From: Crystallibacter permensis
GTDB lineage: Bacteria; Actinomycetota; Actinomycetes; Actinomycetales; Micrococcaceae
Length of the DNA stretch: 64,000 bases
Direction of reading: 5' to 3'
Assembly: GCF_025960875.1 (NCBI RefSeq)
Contig: NZ_JAODLR010000021.1
Span: 1-64,000 of the forward strand
In this document: piece by piece, positions 26,363 to 35,534 of the stretch
Layout: every line of letters starts with the position of its first letter
How positions within the stretch are numbered: position 1 is the first letter of the stretch
The notes under the pieces: generated by a model
What the model was told of the DNA's origin: nothing
What the model saw: only the letters and a program-made list of their open reading frames with translations
The model's database searches: none
Program-made: the position numbers and the translations under genes

Positions 26363-27448
26363 GTGATCATGACCGCAGCGAGCAGCACAGGAAGTCCCCG
26401 GGACAACCGCAAGTTCCCGCCGCCGGACAGCGACCGCAAGCCCGGTTCCCCCACCGACCTGACCAAGCCCGCCTGGGGCTACATCGTCAAGCGCACCATC
26501 CGTGAGTTCAGCTCGGACCGCTGCACCGATCTGGCGGCAGCCATGACCTACTTTGCAGTCTTGTCCGTCTTCCCCGGGCTGCTCGCCGTCGTCTCGCTGC
26601 TCGGCGTCGTCGGCCAGGGGGAAGCCACAACCCGGGCCATCATCGAGATGCTGGAACGGCTGGGTGCGCCAGAAAACGCCGTCGGCCTTATCGAAGGGCC
26701 GATTAATCAGCTCACCACATCCACCGCGGCCGGGCTGACGTTGGCCGTTGGTGTCATCGGTGCTGTCTGGACGGCGTCCGGCTATGTGCGGTCCTTCGGC
26801 CGGGCCATGAACAACATTTATGAGGTGCCCGAGGGCCGGCCGATCTGGAAGCTCTACCCGATCATGCTGGGCATAACACTCTCGCTGATCATCGCCGTGG
26901 TCCTGATGATGCTGCTCTTCCTGCTCTCCGGCCAGGTGGCCGAAACCATCGGCAGCATGATCGGCCTCGGCGATACAGCACTCCTCACCTGGAACATCGC
27001 CAAGTGGCCGCTGATGGTGCTGCTGCTGGTAGTCATGATCGCTTTGTTGTACTACGCGACGCCGAATGTGCAGCAACCCAAATTCCGGTGGATCAGTATC
27101 GGGGCTTTCGTCGCCATCCTCGTTATGGCCGCGGCTACCGCAGGTTTCGGTTTCTACGTCTCAAACTTCGGCAGCTACAACGCGACCTATGGCACCATCG
27201 GCGGCGTGATCGTGCTGCTGTTGTGGATTTGGATCATGAATGTGGTCCTGCTCTTCGGCGCGGAGCTGGATGCGGAAATAGAACGCGGCCGCCAGTTGCA
27301 GGCGGGTATCGAAGCGGAGGAAAAATTGCGCCTGCCCCCGCGGGACACTCGCCAAACCCTGAGGCTCCGTGACAAGGAACTCGAGCTGGTCAACGACGGC
27401 CGCGAACTACGGCATATCCATTCACACACTAATTACCGGGAGGGCTGA
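26363..27448 (+). CDS. YihY/BrkB family inner membrane protein
   Basis: 361-aa membrane protein with about six hydrophobic segments. The family block SDRCTDLAAAMTYFAVLSVFPGLLAVVSLLG (seen as DLAAAMTYFAVLSVFPGLLA) follows a ~40-residue hydrophilic N-terminus. PNVQQPKFRWISIGAFVAIL and VLLLWIWIMNVVLLFGAELDAEIER are the C-terminal signatures. Function of the family is not settled. GTG at 26363 has GAGG upstream; an ATG 6 bases later is equally possible. 3' end overlaps the next convergent gene by 16 bp. Confidence 0.85.
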   Translation: MIMTAASSTGSPRDNRKFPPPDSDRKPGSPTDLTKPAWGYIVKRTIREFSSDRCTDLAAAMTYFAVLSVFPGLLAVVSLLGVVGQGEATTRAIIEMLERLGAPENAVGLIEGPINQLTTSTAAGLTLAVGVIGAVWTASGYVRSFGRAMNNIYEVPEGRPIWKLYPIMLGITLSLIIAVVLMMLLFLLSGQVAETIGSMIGLGDTALLTWNIAKWPLMVLLLVVMIALLYYATPNVQQPKFRWISIGAFVAILVMAAATAGFGFYVSNFGSYNATYGTIGGVIVLLLWIWIMNVVLLFGAELDAEIERGRQLQAGIEAEEKLRLPPRDTRQTLRLRDKELELVNDGRELRHIHSHTNYREG

Positions 27449-27669
27449 ACTTCTTCGGCTACCTCGTCCTTGGCGTCGCGGGCATCGAGCTCGACCCGCA
27501 GTTCTTCGCTTCGGAATTCGGTTTCCGGATCCGGTGATCCCAGCTGCAGGTATTCCCGTTCCACTTGGCGCAGAATGCGGCTGTTGAGAATTTCCAACTC
27601 CGAATCCGGCACTTTGCTAAGGTCCTGCGGAAAGCCTTCCTCTGGGGGAAGGAGGCGCTTCGGGGCCAT
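27433..27669 (-). CDS. Small acidic hypothetical protein
   Basis: 78 aa, starting MAPKRLLPPEEGFPQDLSKV, strongly charged and helical around DSELEILNSRILRQVEREYL. No membrane segment or known family. It converges on and overlaps the YihY gene by 16 bp. Coding is supported by composition and the clean start. Confidence 0.6.
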   Translation of the reverse strand: MAPKRLLPPEEGFPQDLSKVPDSELEILNSRILRQVEREYLQLGSPDPETEFRSEELRVELDARDAKDEVAEEVQPSR

Positions 27670-27999
27670 GGTTCACTCCAATAATTTTCAAGAGAGCCAC
27701 AGGCTGTTGCTTAACCTGAATTCTGAAAGTAGCAGAAGCAGAAGAACTCCACAATGATTCTGAGTGCGGGTTGACCTACCCGCCAGAAACATTTAGTCTG
27801 CACGCCCGCACCGATGCTTTGAAGCGCAGCTCCCCGCTGCGAGCGGGAATTTCAATGAATCCTTGCATCAGCAACTCCGTTCGGTCCCGGCTCGGAACTC
27901 GCAAGCCATAACGACGGAATAACAATATGACTGCGGACGGCGGCCATTCTCAGCCAGATTTCGCCGCACAGAAAGCCGTGTAGGAAAGCGTCATCGGGA
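27670..27999. other. Intergenic region, AT-richer
   Basis: 330 bp between the small acidic gene and the stop of the HNH nuclease gene (both minus strand). It is less GC-rich than its surroundings. It must contain the promoter of the small gene; no gene, repeat or clear hairpin was recognised. Confidence 0.4.
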
Positions 28000-29655
28000 T
28001 CAGAACGGCGGCGGGTGCGCTTCTTCGTGGGACAGCAGAGGAAGTTGCTTCAGCGCGATCAAATTGGCCGGTTGAAACGGATCCTGAGGATCAGGCTGTG
28101 GCGGCTCCTGCTCCGCAAGTTGGCGAAGATCGTGCGCCCGGCTCCCCTGCCCGCTTCCCGGACGGAACCCTTGGTGGTCCGACCGCGCGCTTGATCGCCT
28201 GCTTGCCAGTGGAATCAGCGGGCCGATTGGCTCCGGGGTATCGAGATATCGGTGCCCGGTAGGGGCCACCCATTCCAGCACACCGCCGTCCAGCTGCCGG
28301 CATTTCCAACCGGCCAAGTGCTTCAGGTCATGGTGCAGTTTGCAGAGACAAGCGAGATTGAGCAGCCATGACAAGCCCCCGTCTTCCCACGCCACCGTGT
28401 GATCCGTTTCGCAGCTTGCGGCCGGCCGGTCGCAGTTGGGGAATCGGCAGCGCTTGTCCCGGAACTGGACCCAACGCTTGACTGCCTTGGGTGGGATGCG
28501 TTTCTTCGCCGCAGCGCGGACGAATTTGCCATCATCCGAGACAAGGACCGGCAGCCAGCTTTTGGCGAATCCGGCCAGTTCCCGGGCCAGCGACGGTGGG
28601 AGCGGGCCATACCCGGCCAAGTCGGCCGGTGCCTCGGACAGACCGAGCAAGGTTTCCAGAGAAACCGTGACGCTCAGGCCGGTGATGTTGATGGTCCCGC
28701 ATGATCCGGATTTGGTCGTTCCGGCTTTCCCCGTCGGTACCGGCTCGTCGCTGGCCGGCTGTTGTTCGGGGGCTTCTAGCGGCATAGCCTCCGGGTTGAG
28801 CAGCATCTCGCAGAATACGTCCGCCCGCAACTGGGGCAGCGTCCGGGATTCCTCCGGGCCCTGCAGCGCACGGGCGCCGGCCTCGACGCGGTCCTGGATC
28901 ATCGCTGCGGAATGTGCCGGAATCCGTGCGTAGCAGTCAGCCATACCGTCCGGCTGCGGCACGAAGAACACTTCGCGTTCGGCTGCAGCCCGGTGAAAGC
29001 GGATTTCCAGTGGCTCAGGGTGAAGCGCATCCCGATGCTTTTCGGCGAACTTCGCCAGCCTGCCCCGTGTCAGAGAAGGCGCTTTCGGCAGCACTGCTGC
29101 TTCAAAATCGGCCAGCACGGCGTCGGGCAGACTGGTTGCAGCCCGCGCAATCGCTGTGGCCCGCTGCTGATCCAGCCGGCCGGCCTGCATGGCATCTGCC
29201 GTGCCGGGCAGGAAATCATGAATGAATTTGGCTTCCTTGAGGGCTTTACGGGCCGACTGGTTCGGCATGGCCAGGGCGGCTGCAATTTCCCCCGCGGCGA
29301 ATTTGGAAATGCCTTCCTCCCCAGGGCCATCAAGCTGCGGCCTCAGTTCCGCAAAGCGGTTAAGGCCGGCCGATTGCAGGGAGTCCGTCCAAGCGCGATG
29401 CCTCGCGGCAGCCTTCAGGAACTCGATGGCATCGTCGTCGTCGAGTGAGTCCGGATCGATCGAAGCCAGCAGTTCCCCCAGCTTGGCCGGCGGCAGAATC
29501 TCCCAGCTGCCGACGAGCCGTTCCACCGCGGATTGGCTGTTGATCATGGCCTCCACGGCCGCTTCCGCGAGAGCCTTGTAGAGGCCGCGCTCCAGCACGG
29601 AACCCCGGGGTTTGTCCGAAGGCAACTCGGTCCGCATCGCGTTGTCCGTGCTCAT
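28000..29655 (-). CDS. DUF222 / HNH endonuclease signature protein
   Basis: 551 aa. The long N-terminal DUF222 region (about 30-340) precedes a C-terminal HNH motif: CRFPNCDRPAASCETDHTVAW and LLNLACLCKLHHDLKHLAGW (about 435-490), with paired Cys and the His-Asn-His core. This 13E12-repeat type family is multicopy in actinobacteria and its role is unknown; some copies lie in mobile elements, but there is no other sign of mobility here. The C-terminal ~90 residues are Pro/Gln/Ser-rich and look disordered. Confidence 0.85.
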   Translation of the reverse strand: MSTDNAMRTELPSDKPRGSVLERGLYKALAEAAVEAMINSQSAVERLVGSWEILPPAKLGELLASIDPDSLDDDDAIEFLKAAARHRAWTDSLQSAGLNRFAELRPQLDGPGEEGISKFAAGEIAAALAMPNQSARKALKEAKFIHDFLPGTADAMQAGRLDQQRATAIARAATSLPDAVLADFEAAVLPKAPSLTRGRLAKFAEKHRDALHPEPLEIRFHRAAAEREVFFVPQPDGMADCYARIPAHSAAMIQDRVEAGARALQGPEESRTLPQLRADVFCEMLLNPEAMPLEAPEQQPASDEPVPTGKAGTTKSGSCGTINITGLSVTVSLETLLGLSEAPADLAGYGPLPPSLARELAGFAKSWLPVLVSDDGKFVRAAAKKRIPPKAVKRWVQFRDKRCRFPNCDRPAASCETDHTVAWEDGGLSWLLNLACLCKLHHDLKHLAGWKCRQLDGGVLEWVAPTGHRYLDTPEPIGPLIPLASRRSSARSDHQGFRPGSGQGSRAHDLRQLAEQEPPQPDPQDPFQPANLIALKQLPLLSHEEAHPPPF

Positions 29656-29758
29656 GGTCTTACGCTATCCGCTGCCTCTGACACTATCCGGGCAAGGAAG
29701 CCCCAGGAACGCATCGGCGAAGTTCAGCGAGAGCAGCTGAACGCGGACGACGCCGGCG

Positions 29759-30559
29759 TCATCCTTTCCGCCATTCTCCACTGGTGATATGGGAGCCGGC
29801 CTGCGGTCCCATTTGCAGCATGCCGCCGTCCACCGCCCAGGAAGCCCCGGTTACGTAGCTGGCTTCCTGGGATGCGAGGAACCCAATCACTGCCGCTACT
29901 TCCCGGGCGTCCCCGGGCCTGCCCAACGGGATGCCCGGGCGGTCCTTCGCCCGGGGATCTTCGTCCGTCTGCCCCGTCATGGGCGTAGCGATCTCCCCGG
30001 GTGCAACGGCGTTCGCGGTGACGCGGTGCTCGCCCAGCTCCAGCGCCATGGTTTTTATCAGCCCGCCCAAACCGTGTTTTGCGGCGTCGTAGGCAGCGGA
30101 CCCCACGCGCGGCTGGTGTTCATGCACGCTGGTCACGGCAATGATCCGCCCGCCATTACCCGCCGAAACCATCCGCCGGGCTGCCCGCTGCATGCAGACG
30201 AATGCGCCGTCGAGGTCGGTGGCCACTACCTGGCGCCAGGTCTCGTAGCTGGTATCCAGGAACGGTTCGCTGGCTCCGGTGCCCGCATTGTTGACGAAGA
30301 CGTCAAGCCCGCCCAGCTCCTCCGCGAGACTATCGACGACGTCGCCGCAATCAGGCAACTCGGTGGCATCCAGCCGGGCAACGGCGGCCCGCCGTCCCCA
30401 GGCGCGGACCTCCGCAGCGGTGTCCTCCGCGCCTGCTTCGTCCCGGTGCCAGGTCACGCCGATGTCCAGGCCGGCTTCCGCGAGGGCGACGGCGGTTGCG
30501 CGCCCGATGCCTGAATCCGAGCCGGTCACGATTGCTGTTCTGGGTTTGAACTCGCTCAT
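29759..30559 (-). CDS. SDR family oxidoreductase
   Basis: 266-aa classical SDR. IVTGSDSGIGRATAVAL (cofactor loop), FVNNAGTGAS, VTSVHEHQP with catalytic Ser, and YDAAKHGL with catalytic Tyr and Lys are all present; ends near WAVDGGMLQMGP. Resembles glucose-1-dehydrogenase-like and related NAD(P)-dependent alcohol dehydrogenases; substrate unknown. Divergent from the aminotransferase gene. Confidence 0.87.
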   Translation of the reverse strand: MSEFKPRTAIVTGSDSGIGRATAVALAEAGLDIGVTWHRDEAGAEDTAAEVRAWGRRAAVARLDATELPDCGDVVDSLAEELGGLDVFVNNAGTGASEPFLDTSYETWRQVVATDLDGAFVCMQRAARRMVSAGNGGRIIAVTSVHEHQPRVGSAAYDAAKHGLGGLIKTMALELGEHRVTANAVAPGEIATPMTGQTDEDPRAKDRPGIPLGRPGDAREVAAVIGFLASQEASYVTGASWAVDGGMLQMGPQAGSHITSGEWRKG

Positions 30560-30664
30560 ACGCCCATTGTTTCCATGCCCTCGCCGAAGGCACTACCCCT
30601 TCCCGGAAAATGGCTAGGTGGCGCAGATCATAGGACGTTTGCGCGCGATATGAAAACATGGACT

Positions 30665-31999
30665 ATGCGTCCAATGCAACACTCCAGCAAGCTCCAGAAC
30701 GTCCGGTATGAATTGCGCGGGCCCATCCTGCATGCGGCCAAGAAGATGGAAGCCGAAGGGCAGCGTATTCTGCGCATGAACCTTGGTGACCCTGCGCCGT
30801 TCGGGCTGGAAGCGCCGGAGTCGATTGTCGTGGACATGATCCACCATTTGCGCGAGGCCCAGGGCTACAGCGATTCCAAGGGCATCTTTTCGGCCCGCAC
30901 GGCCATTTCGCAGTACTACCAAACCAAAGGCCTGATGCAGATCGGCGTCGAGGATATCTTCATCGGCAACGGCGTCAGCGAACTGATCTCCATGACGTTG
31001 CAGGCTTTCCTGGAAAACGGGGACGAGATCCTCATCCCCGCCCCGGACTACCCGCTCTGGACGGCATCCGTCACTCTTAGCGGCGGCGAGGCCGTCCATT
31101 ACCTCTGCGATGAAGACAACAACTGGTGGCCGGATATGGCGGATCTGGAAGCGAAGATCACGGAGCGCACCCGCGGCATCGTCATTATCAATCCGAACAA
31201 CCCCACCGGTGCCGTCTACCCGCGGCACATCATGGAGCAGTTCGTCGAGCTGGCGCGGAAGTACGACCTGGTGCTTTTCTCGGACGAGATCTACGAAAAG
31301 ATCACCTACGAAGACGCGGTCCATATCCATACGGCTTCGGTAGCCGACGACGTTGCCGTCCTGACCTTCAGCGGCCTGTCCAAGGCGTACCGGATGCCTG
31401 GCTACCGCGCCGGCTGGGTGGCCATCACCGGCCCGCGCGCCGCCACTGCCGCGTACCGCGAGTCGCTGGAACTGCTGGCTTCGCTGCGGTTGTGCGCCAA
31501 CGTTCCCGCCCAGCACGCCATCCAGACCTCACTGGGCGGCTACCAAAGCATTAACGATCTGGTGCGGACCGGCGGGCGGCTGCGTGAGCAGCGGGACCGG
31601 GCCTGCGAGCTGCTCAACGCGATACCCGGAGTGAGCTGCGTTCCCGCCGCCGGTGCGATGTATCTGTTCCCGAAGCTGGATCCGGAGATCTACCCCTTCG
31701 GCAGTGATGAACAGTTCGTCCTGGACCTGCTGGAGGAACAGAAAATCCTGGTCTCGCACGGCACCGCCTTCCACTGGCCAACCCCGGACCATTTCCGGTT
31801 CGTCATCCTGCCCTCGGTGAATGAAATCGAAGAAGCAGTGCGCCGCATTTCCTCGTTCCTGGCCCTTTACCGCAAGAAGGCGGCAGCCGCTGCACAGACC
31901 GCCACGGCACAGTTGTCGCTGACGGCCATGGCCCAAGCGCAGTCGCAGGTCCAGGCGCAGGCACAGGCAAGGGCGGCCGCCAGCAAACGCCCGGCATAG
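30665..31999 (+). CDS. PLP-dependent aminotransferase (AlaA/class I-II)
   Basis: 444 aa. Fold-type I aminotransferase starting LQNVRYELRGPILHAAKKM, with VIINPNNPTGAVYP, SDEIYEKITY, and the PLP-lysine in FSGLSKAYRMPGYRAGW. This matches the AlaA-like (glutamate-pyruvate) group. The start is uncertain between ATG at 30650, 30665 and 30674; 30665 gives MRPMQHSSKL as in relatives. An unusual ~40-residue Ala/Gln-rich tail (AQAQSQVQAQAQARAAAS) follows the catalytic domain. Confidence 0.85.
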   Translation: MRPMQHSSKLQNVRYELRGPILHAAKKMEAEGQRILRMNLGDPAPFGLEAPESIVVDMIHHLREAQGYSDSKGIFSARTAISQYYQTKGLMQIGVEDIFIGNGVSELISMTLQAFLENGDEILIPAPDYPLWTASVTLSGGEAVHYLCDEDNNWWPDMADLEAKITERTRGIVIINPNNPTGAVYPRHIMEQFVELARKYDLVLFSDEIYEKITYEDAVHIHTASVADDVAVLTFSGLSKAYRMPGYRAGWVAITGPRAATAAYRESLELLASLRLCANVPAQHAIQTSLGGYQSINDLVRTGGRLREQRDRACELLNAIPGVSCVPAAGAMYLFPKLDPEIYPFGSDEQFVLDLLEEQKILVSHGTAFHWPTPDHFRFVILPSVNEIEEAVRRISSFLALYRKKAAAAAQTATAQLSLTAMAQAQSQVQAQAQARAAASKRPA

Positions 32000-32171
32000 C
32001 AGCTGGACGCGGCGTACTCCCGTAAGGGGCAACGGCAACTGGGCGCCCCACGCTTCCCCACACTTCCCCCAAGATGCAACTGGTAGGCTTCGGCTCACTA
32101 CCAAATGTGCCTTGGGGGAAATGTGCGCAGAAGTTTTGTACTGGCCCCAACCTCTACTCACGGAGGCAATG

Positions 32172-32498
32172 ATGCCCGTTGTCCGTCATAATCCCGCCGC
32201 GTCGCAGTTCGACATCTATGACAACGGCGTGGTGGCCGGCTACCTCAGGTATCGCATGGAGGGCAGCGAGATCTGGTTCCTGACGACAACGATCATGCCG
32301 CGCTACCAGGGCAAGGACTTCGAGACCGAGCTCATCCGCAGCGTGCTCGACGACGCGCACCATCGCAGGTTGGGCGTCCTCCCGTTCTGTCCCGAAGTGC
32401 GAAAGTTCATCGCCGGCAATCCGCAGTACCTCCAACTGGTTCCGCCGGCCCAGTTAGGCAGCTTCAAACTGGGTCCTGCCAGCGCACCAACAACGTAG
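32172..32498 (+). CDS. GNAT-like N-acetyltransferase (YjdJ type)
   Basis: 108 aa. VAGYLRYRMEGSEIWFLTTTIMPRYQGKDFETELIRSVLDDA (core seen as GSEIWFLTTTIMPRYQGKDF) gives the beta4-beta5 and acetyl-CoA turn of the short GNAT family. GGAGG lies five bases before the ATG at 32172; a second ATG three bases earlier is too close. Small single-domain acyltransferase; substrate unknown. Confidence 0.7.
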   Translation: MPVVRHNPAASQFDIYDNGVVAGYLRYRMEGSEIWFLTTTIMPRYQGKDFETELIRSVLDDAHHRRLGVLPFCPEVRKFIAGNPQYLQLVPPAQLGSFKLGPASAPTT

Positions 32499-32545
32499 CT
32501 GTCCAGCGACGGCTTGCCAGTGCAGACCTGCAGGTTCAAGGCAGC

Positions 32546-33562
32546 TCAGAGCCACTTCAAACGCTTGAACACAAAATAAAGCCCGACGCCGATGGCCACC
32601 ATGAGCGCAATCGCGAAGGGATAGCCGAAGGCCCATGCGAGCTCCGGCATGTAGTCAAAGTTCATGCCGTAGACGGCACCCACCAGGGTCGGGGCGAAGA
32701 GGATGGCGGCCCAGGACGAGATCCGCTTGACCTCCTCGTTCTGCGCCAGGCTGGTCTCCGTCAGCCGGGTCATCTCCTCGTTCTGCCGCTGCGCCACGAG
32801 AGTGGAATGAACGCTCAGGGCATTCTGGAGCAGGGCGCGGAAGGCGTTGACGCGGTCCACCACGCGGATGACATGGTCATGGACGTCGCGCAGCCGCTGC
32901 TGCAGTTCGAGTTCCACGTCGTACTTTTCGGATCCGCGCTCCAGCGACTCGAGCATCTGGTCCAGCGGCTGGGTGGCCCGTTGGAATTCGATTACTTCGC
33001 GGTGTAGTTCGTAGATCCGCCGTGTAACGTCCGGGTTCCCGCCGAAGAGGTCGTCTTCGATCTCATCGATGTCGTTTTCCAGGCCAGCCACCACCGGCGC
33101 ATATTCATCCACAACCTGATCCAGGATCGCGTACAAAACTGCCTGCGTACCTTTGGCGAGAAGTTCCGGGCTGGCTTCCATCCGCCGTCGTACTTTGGCC
33201 AGTCCCGGCGATTCGGCATGGCGGACGGTGACCACAAAGTCCGGGCCCACGAAGATGTGCAGCTCGCCGAACTCCACTTTCTCCACGTCGTCGAGGTAGC
33301 GGGCCGGGCGGAGCACCATAAAGAGGGTGGTGCCGTAGCGTTCCAGCTTGGCGCGCTGATGCCCGGACAGCGCGTCCTCCACGGACAGCTCGTGCAGGTC
33401 GAACTCGCGGGCAACGGTGCGGATATCCTCGGCGTTCGGCCGGTACAAACCGATCCAGGCCATGCCCTGGTGCTCCCGCAGCAGCTCGAACGTCTCGTCC
33501 AGGCTTCCCGGGCTCGCCGTGCGGTGGCCCTCCACATATACCGCATTGTCCACCAATGACAT
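32546..33562 (-). CDS. corA: CorA family magnesium/cobalt transporter
   Basis: 338 aa. Long cytoplasmic N-domain and helix, then two C-terminal transmembrane segments with the signature GMNFDYMPELAWAFGYPFA (about 295-313), where GMN is the selectivity loop. MIFxxx-type C-terminal KRLKWL ends the protein. Homopentameric divalent cation channel in the membrane. ATG is chosen at MSLVDNAVYV with AAGGGACAG upstream; earlier in-frame sequence is low-quality. Confidence 0.88.
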   Translation of the reverse strand: MSLVDNAVYVEGHRTASPGSLDETFELLREHQGMAWIGLYRPNAEDIRTVAREFDLHELSVEDALSGHQRAKLERYGTTLFMVLRPARYLDDVEKVEFGELHIFVGPDFVVTVRHAESPGLAKVRRRMEASPELLAKGTQAVLYAILDQVVDEYAPVVAGLENDIDEIEDDLFGGNPDVTRRIYELHREVIEFQRATQPLDQMLESLERGSEKYDVELELQQRLRDVHDHVIRVVDRVNAFRALLQNALSVHSTLVAQRQNEEMTRLTETSLAQNEEVKRISSWAAILFAPTLVGAVYGMNFDYMPELAWAFGYPFAIALMVAIGVGLYFVFKRLKWL

Positions 33563-33751
33563 CCGCTGTCCCTTCTTCAGGTGCCTTGTCGCCCGCCGGG
33601 GCGGTTGGAACCATGCCAATCTACCGCGTCGGCGCCCGCGCAAGGACATCAGGTAAATTCCGAATGAATTCCTGCCCGTGCCCATAGCGCGGCGCCGCTC
33701 CCGTCAGCGAAGGTGGGGAGGGCAACACATCCAACCCGCACGGAGGCACCA

Positions 33752-33997
33752 ATGGATTCGGCCCGCATTGAAGACTGGGACCTGCTCCCGGGGACCCTCG
33801 TGGAAGTCCGCCTGCGTGGCGGTACAGTGCGTGCCGGAAGGGTGGACGCTGTCTCGCTCGAGGCCGAAGTCCTGTGGCTGGCCAATGACGGGGCGCATCC
33901 CCGGCAGCTCTTCGAGAAGGCCGAAGGGTACGAAGTTTGGCTCTGCGGCGGGGATGAAGACAGCCCCGGTCTTCCCGAGCGCGAGCTGCAGGTCTAG
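33752..33997 (+). CDS. Small beta-rich hypothetical protein
   Basis: 81 aa with alternating strand pattern GTLVEVRLRGGTVRAGRVDAV, AEVLWLANDG, YEVWLCGGDED. GGAGG five bases before the ATG confirms the start. The L-G-E-R-GRV-W-D-R-W spacing resembles the protein at 35181-35411, suggesting a shared SH3-like or OB-like barrel. Function unknown. Nine bases before the VOC gene, so probably one transcript. Confidence 0.7.
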   Translation: MDSARIEDWDLLPGTLVEVRLRGGTVRAGRVDAVSLEAEVLWLANDGAHPRQLFEKAEGYEVWLCGGDEDSPGLPERELQV

Positions 33998-34006
33998 CGT
34001 TATCCC

Positions 34007-34384
34007 ATGGACTGGAAACTTGAGCTAGTTGCCGTACCCGTCAGCGATGTTGATCGGGCGAAGAAGTTCTACGTTGAGCAGGTCGGATTCAACGCGGACC
34101 ACGACCACCGGGTCAGTGAAGACCTGCGTTTCGTCCAGCTCACGCCGAAGGGTTCGGCCTGCTCCATCGTGATGGGAACGGGCATCACGGACATGGCTCC
34201 GGGCTCACAGAAGGGGTTGCAGATCGTGGTCGACGACGCCGCAGCCGCCCGGGATGAACTGCGCGGACGCGGGGTCGAGACGAGCGACGTGGACGTGCAG
34301 CCGTGGGGCCACTTCGTCTACTTCAGCGATCCGGACGGCAATACGTGGGCGCTGCAGCAGATGCCGCCGCGGGATAGGGCATAA
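34007..34384 (+). CDS. VOC family (glyoxalase/bleomycin-resistance fold) protein
   Basis: 125 aa, one VOC module. LELVAVPVSDVDRAKKFYVEQVGF at the start and WGHFVYFSDPDGNTWALQQMP at the end give the two beta-alpha-beta-beta-beta units. A metal-binding Glu/His set is not complete, so it may be a binding protein or an enzyme of unknown substrate. Confidence 0.85.
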   Translation: MDWKLELVAVPVSDVDRAKKFYVEQVGFNADHDHRVSEDLRFVQLTPKGSACSIVMGTGITDMAPGSQKGLQIVVDDAAAARDELRGRGVETSDVDVQPWGHFVYFSDPDGNTWALQQMPPRDRA

Positions 34385-34443
34385 GAGTACGACGGCGGGA
34401 CGCGCCAGGGCTGCCGGCTGCGGTTGGCACGGTCCGGCCAGCG

Positions 34444-34791
34444 TCAGCTCTGCTCCAGCTCCCGCGCCTGCCGCAGCCAGTCCGCGAACAGCTGTTCGTC
34501 CACATATTGTTCGGAGGCGAGCTTCACGGACGCCATCTGCCGGGATCCTGCCTCGAGTTTGCCTGACGGGTCGGTGATCTGCTGGCCCTTCCAGAGCCCG
34601 AAGGTCACATACTTCGAATAGGCCTTAAGCAGCGCGACTGGTTCGCCGTCCATGAACCACACCGGGTGGCCGTGCCACATCCGGGACTCCGCCTCCGGCA
34701 GGCCCGCATCGATGACCCTCCGGGCCTTGGCCGCAGCTTCCTTCAGTCCCTCGTCCAAACCGCCGATGTACTCGTCGATGGTGTCAGCCAC
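34444..34791 (-). CDS. DUF1801 (YdhG/YjhX-like) protein
   Basis: 115 aa. DEYIGGLDEGLKEAAAKARRVI and MWHGHPVWFMDGEPVALLKAYSKYVTFGLWKG (core MWHGHPVWFMDGEPVALLKA) match the DUF1801 family of small iron-chaperone-like-fold proteins. Function unknown. Convergent with the VOC gene. Confidence 0.8.
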   Translation of the reverse strand: MADTIDEYIGGLDEGLKEAAAKARRVIDAGLPEAESRMWHGHPVWFMDGEPVALLKAYSKYVTFGLWKGQQITDPSGKLEAGSRQMASVKLASEQYVDEQLFADWLRQARELEQS

Positions 34792-35180
34792 TTTGGGGTC
34801 CCCGCTTTTCTGTGTCCGGAGCGATCCGGCCCGTGCCGGCTGTTCGGATAAAGACTCTTACCCCTGCCAGCAGGTGTCAAGGACAGGGGCAACCTACCGG
34901 ACGAAGAAAAGGAAAAGAAAAAGTGGAGCAGCGGGAATAAACCCGCCTCTCCTGCTGGTTGTCAAATATTGAGACTGCAAACCGGTCCCGTGAGTACAGC
35001 CTCGTGCCGGCAGAGTTTCTGCGGTGAATGTCATTCCCGCACTTTGCCGCGGCTTTCCTCGAGACCGGCCGGTTTGCCTGCTTGTTGCGCTACCCCCACT
35101 TAGCCGGGGCCCGGTGTCCTTTGTGACGCCGCTGGTCGCTGGTGCTGCTGCCCTATTTACCGATCGATACAGGAGGTCTT
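34792..35180. other. Intergenic region
   Basis: 389 bp between the divergent DUF1801 gene and the small gene at 35181. It includes a purine-rich AT-rich stretch near 34895-34925 and otherwise ordinary GC-rich sequence. Promoters for both genes must be here; no gene, repeat or clear RNA fold was recognised. Confidence 0.4.
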
Positions 35181-35411
35181 ATGACACTACCGACCATCAC
35201 TGCCACCCCCACCAGGATCCGGAATCTCGGTGCGCTGCGCCGCGGTGACGCCATTGAAGCAAGGATCCAGAACGACGTTCAGTACCGCGGGCGGGTTGTC
35301 CGCACCGCACCCGGCGTCGGCTTGGTGTGGATCCGCGAGGACGACGGCGGCGACCGCCGCACGGTCAGTCAGTCCGATTATTCAATTTGGCGGGTTCCCG
35401 AGGTCGCATAG
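35181..35411 (+). CDS. Small beta-rich hypothetical protein
   Basis: 76 aa: LRRGDAIEARIQNDVQYRGRVV, GLVWIREDDGGDRRTV, YSIWRVPEVA. The strand pattern and spacing of L-G-E-R-GRV-W-D-R-W match the protein at 33752-33997. AGGAGG stands five bases before the ATG, a very strong ribosome site. A strong terminator follows, so it is probably transcribed alone and well expressed. Function unknown. Confidence 0.7.
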   Translation: MTLPTITATPTRIRNLGALRRGDAIEARIQNDVQYRGRVVRTAPGVGLVWIREDDGGDRRTVSQSDYSIWRVPEVA

Positions 35412-35430
35412 GCGCGGCTTCCACCCGTAG

Positions 35431-35488
35431 AAAAAGGTCCCCGTGGCCGGCTGTGAGAACAGCCAAGCCACCGGGACCTTTGTTGTTT
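35431..35488. terminator. Strong rho-independent bidirectional terminator
   Basis: AAAGGTCCC...GGGACCTTT with an inner GTGGC/GCCAC stem and a GGCTGT/ACAGCC top stem makes a long near-perfect hairpin with A- and T-rich flanks on both sides (AAAAAGG before, TTTGTTGTTT after). It ends transcription of the 35181 gene and can serve the convergent MFS gene. Confidence 0.85.
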
Positions 35489-35534
35489 CAGCGACGGGAA
35501 GACGGGCTGCCTGGCGATGGCAAGCCCAAACCTG

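Noticed and set aside
28000-29655. Mobile element or prophage around the HNH gene
   Set aside because: DUF222/HNH proteins are chromosomal and multicopy in this group; no integrase, transposase, repeats or phage genes lie nearby.
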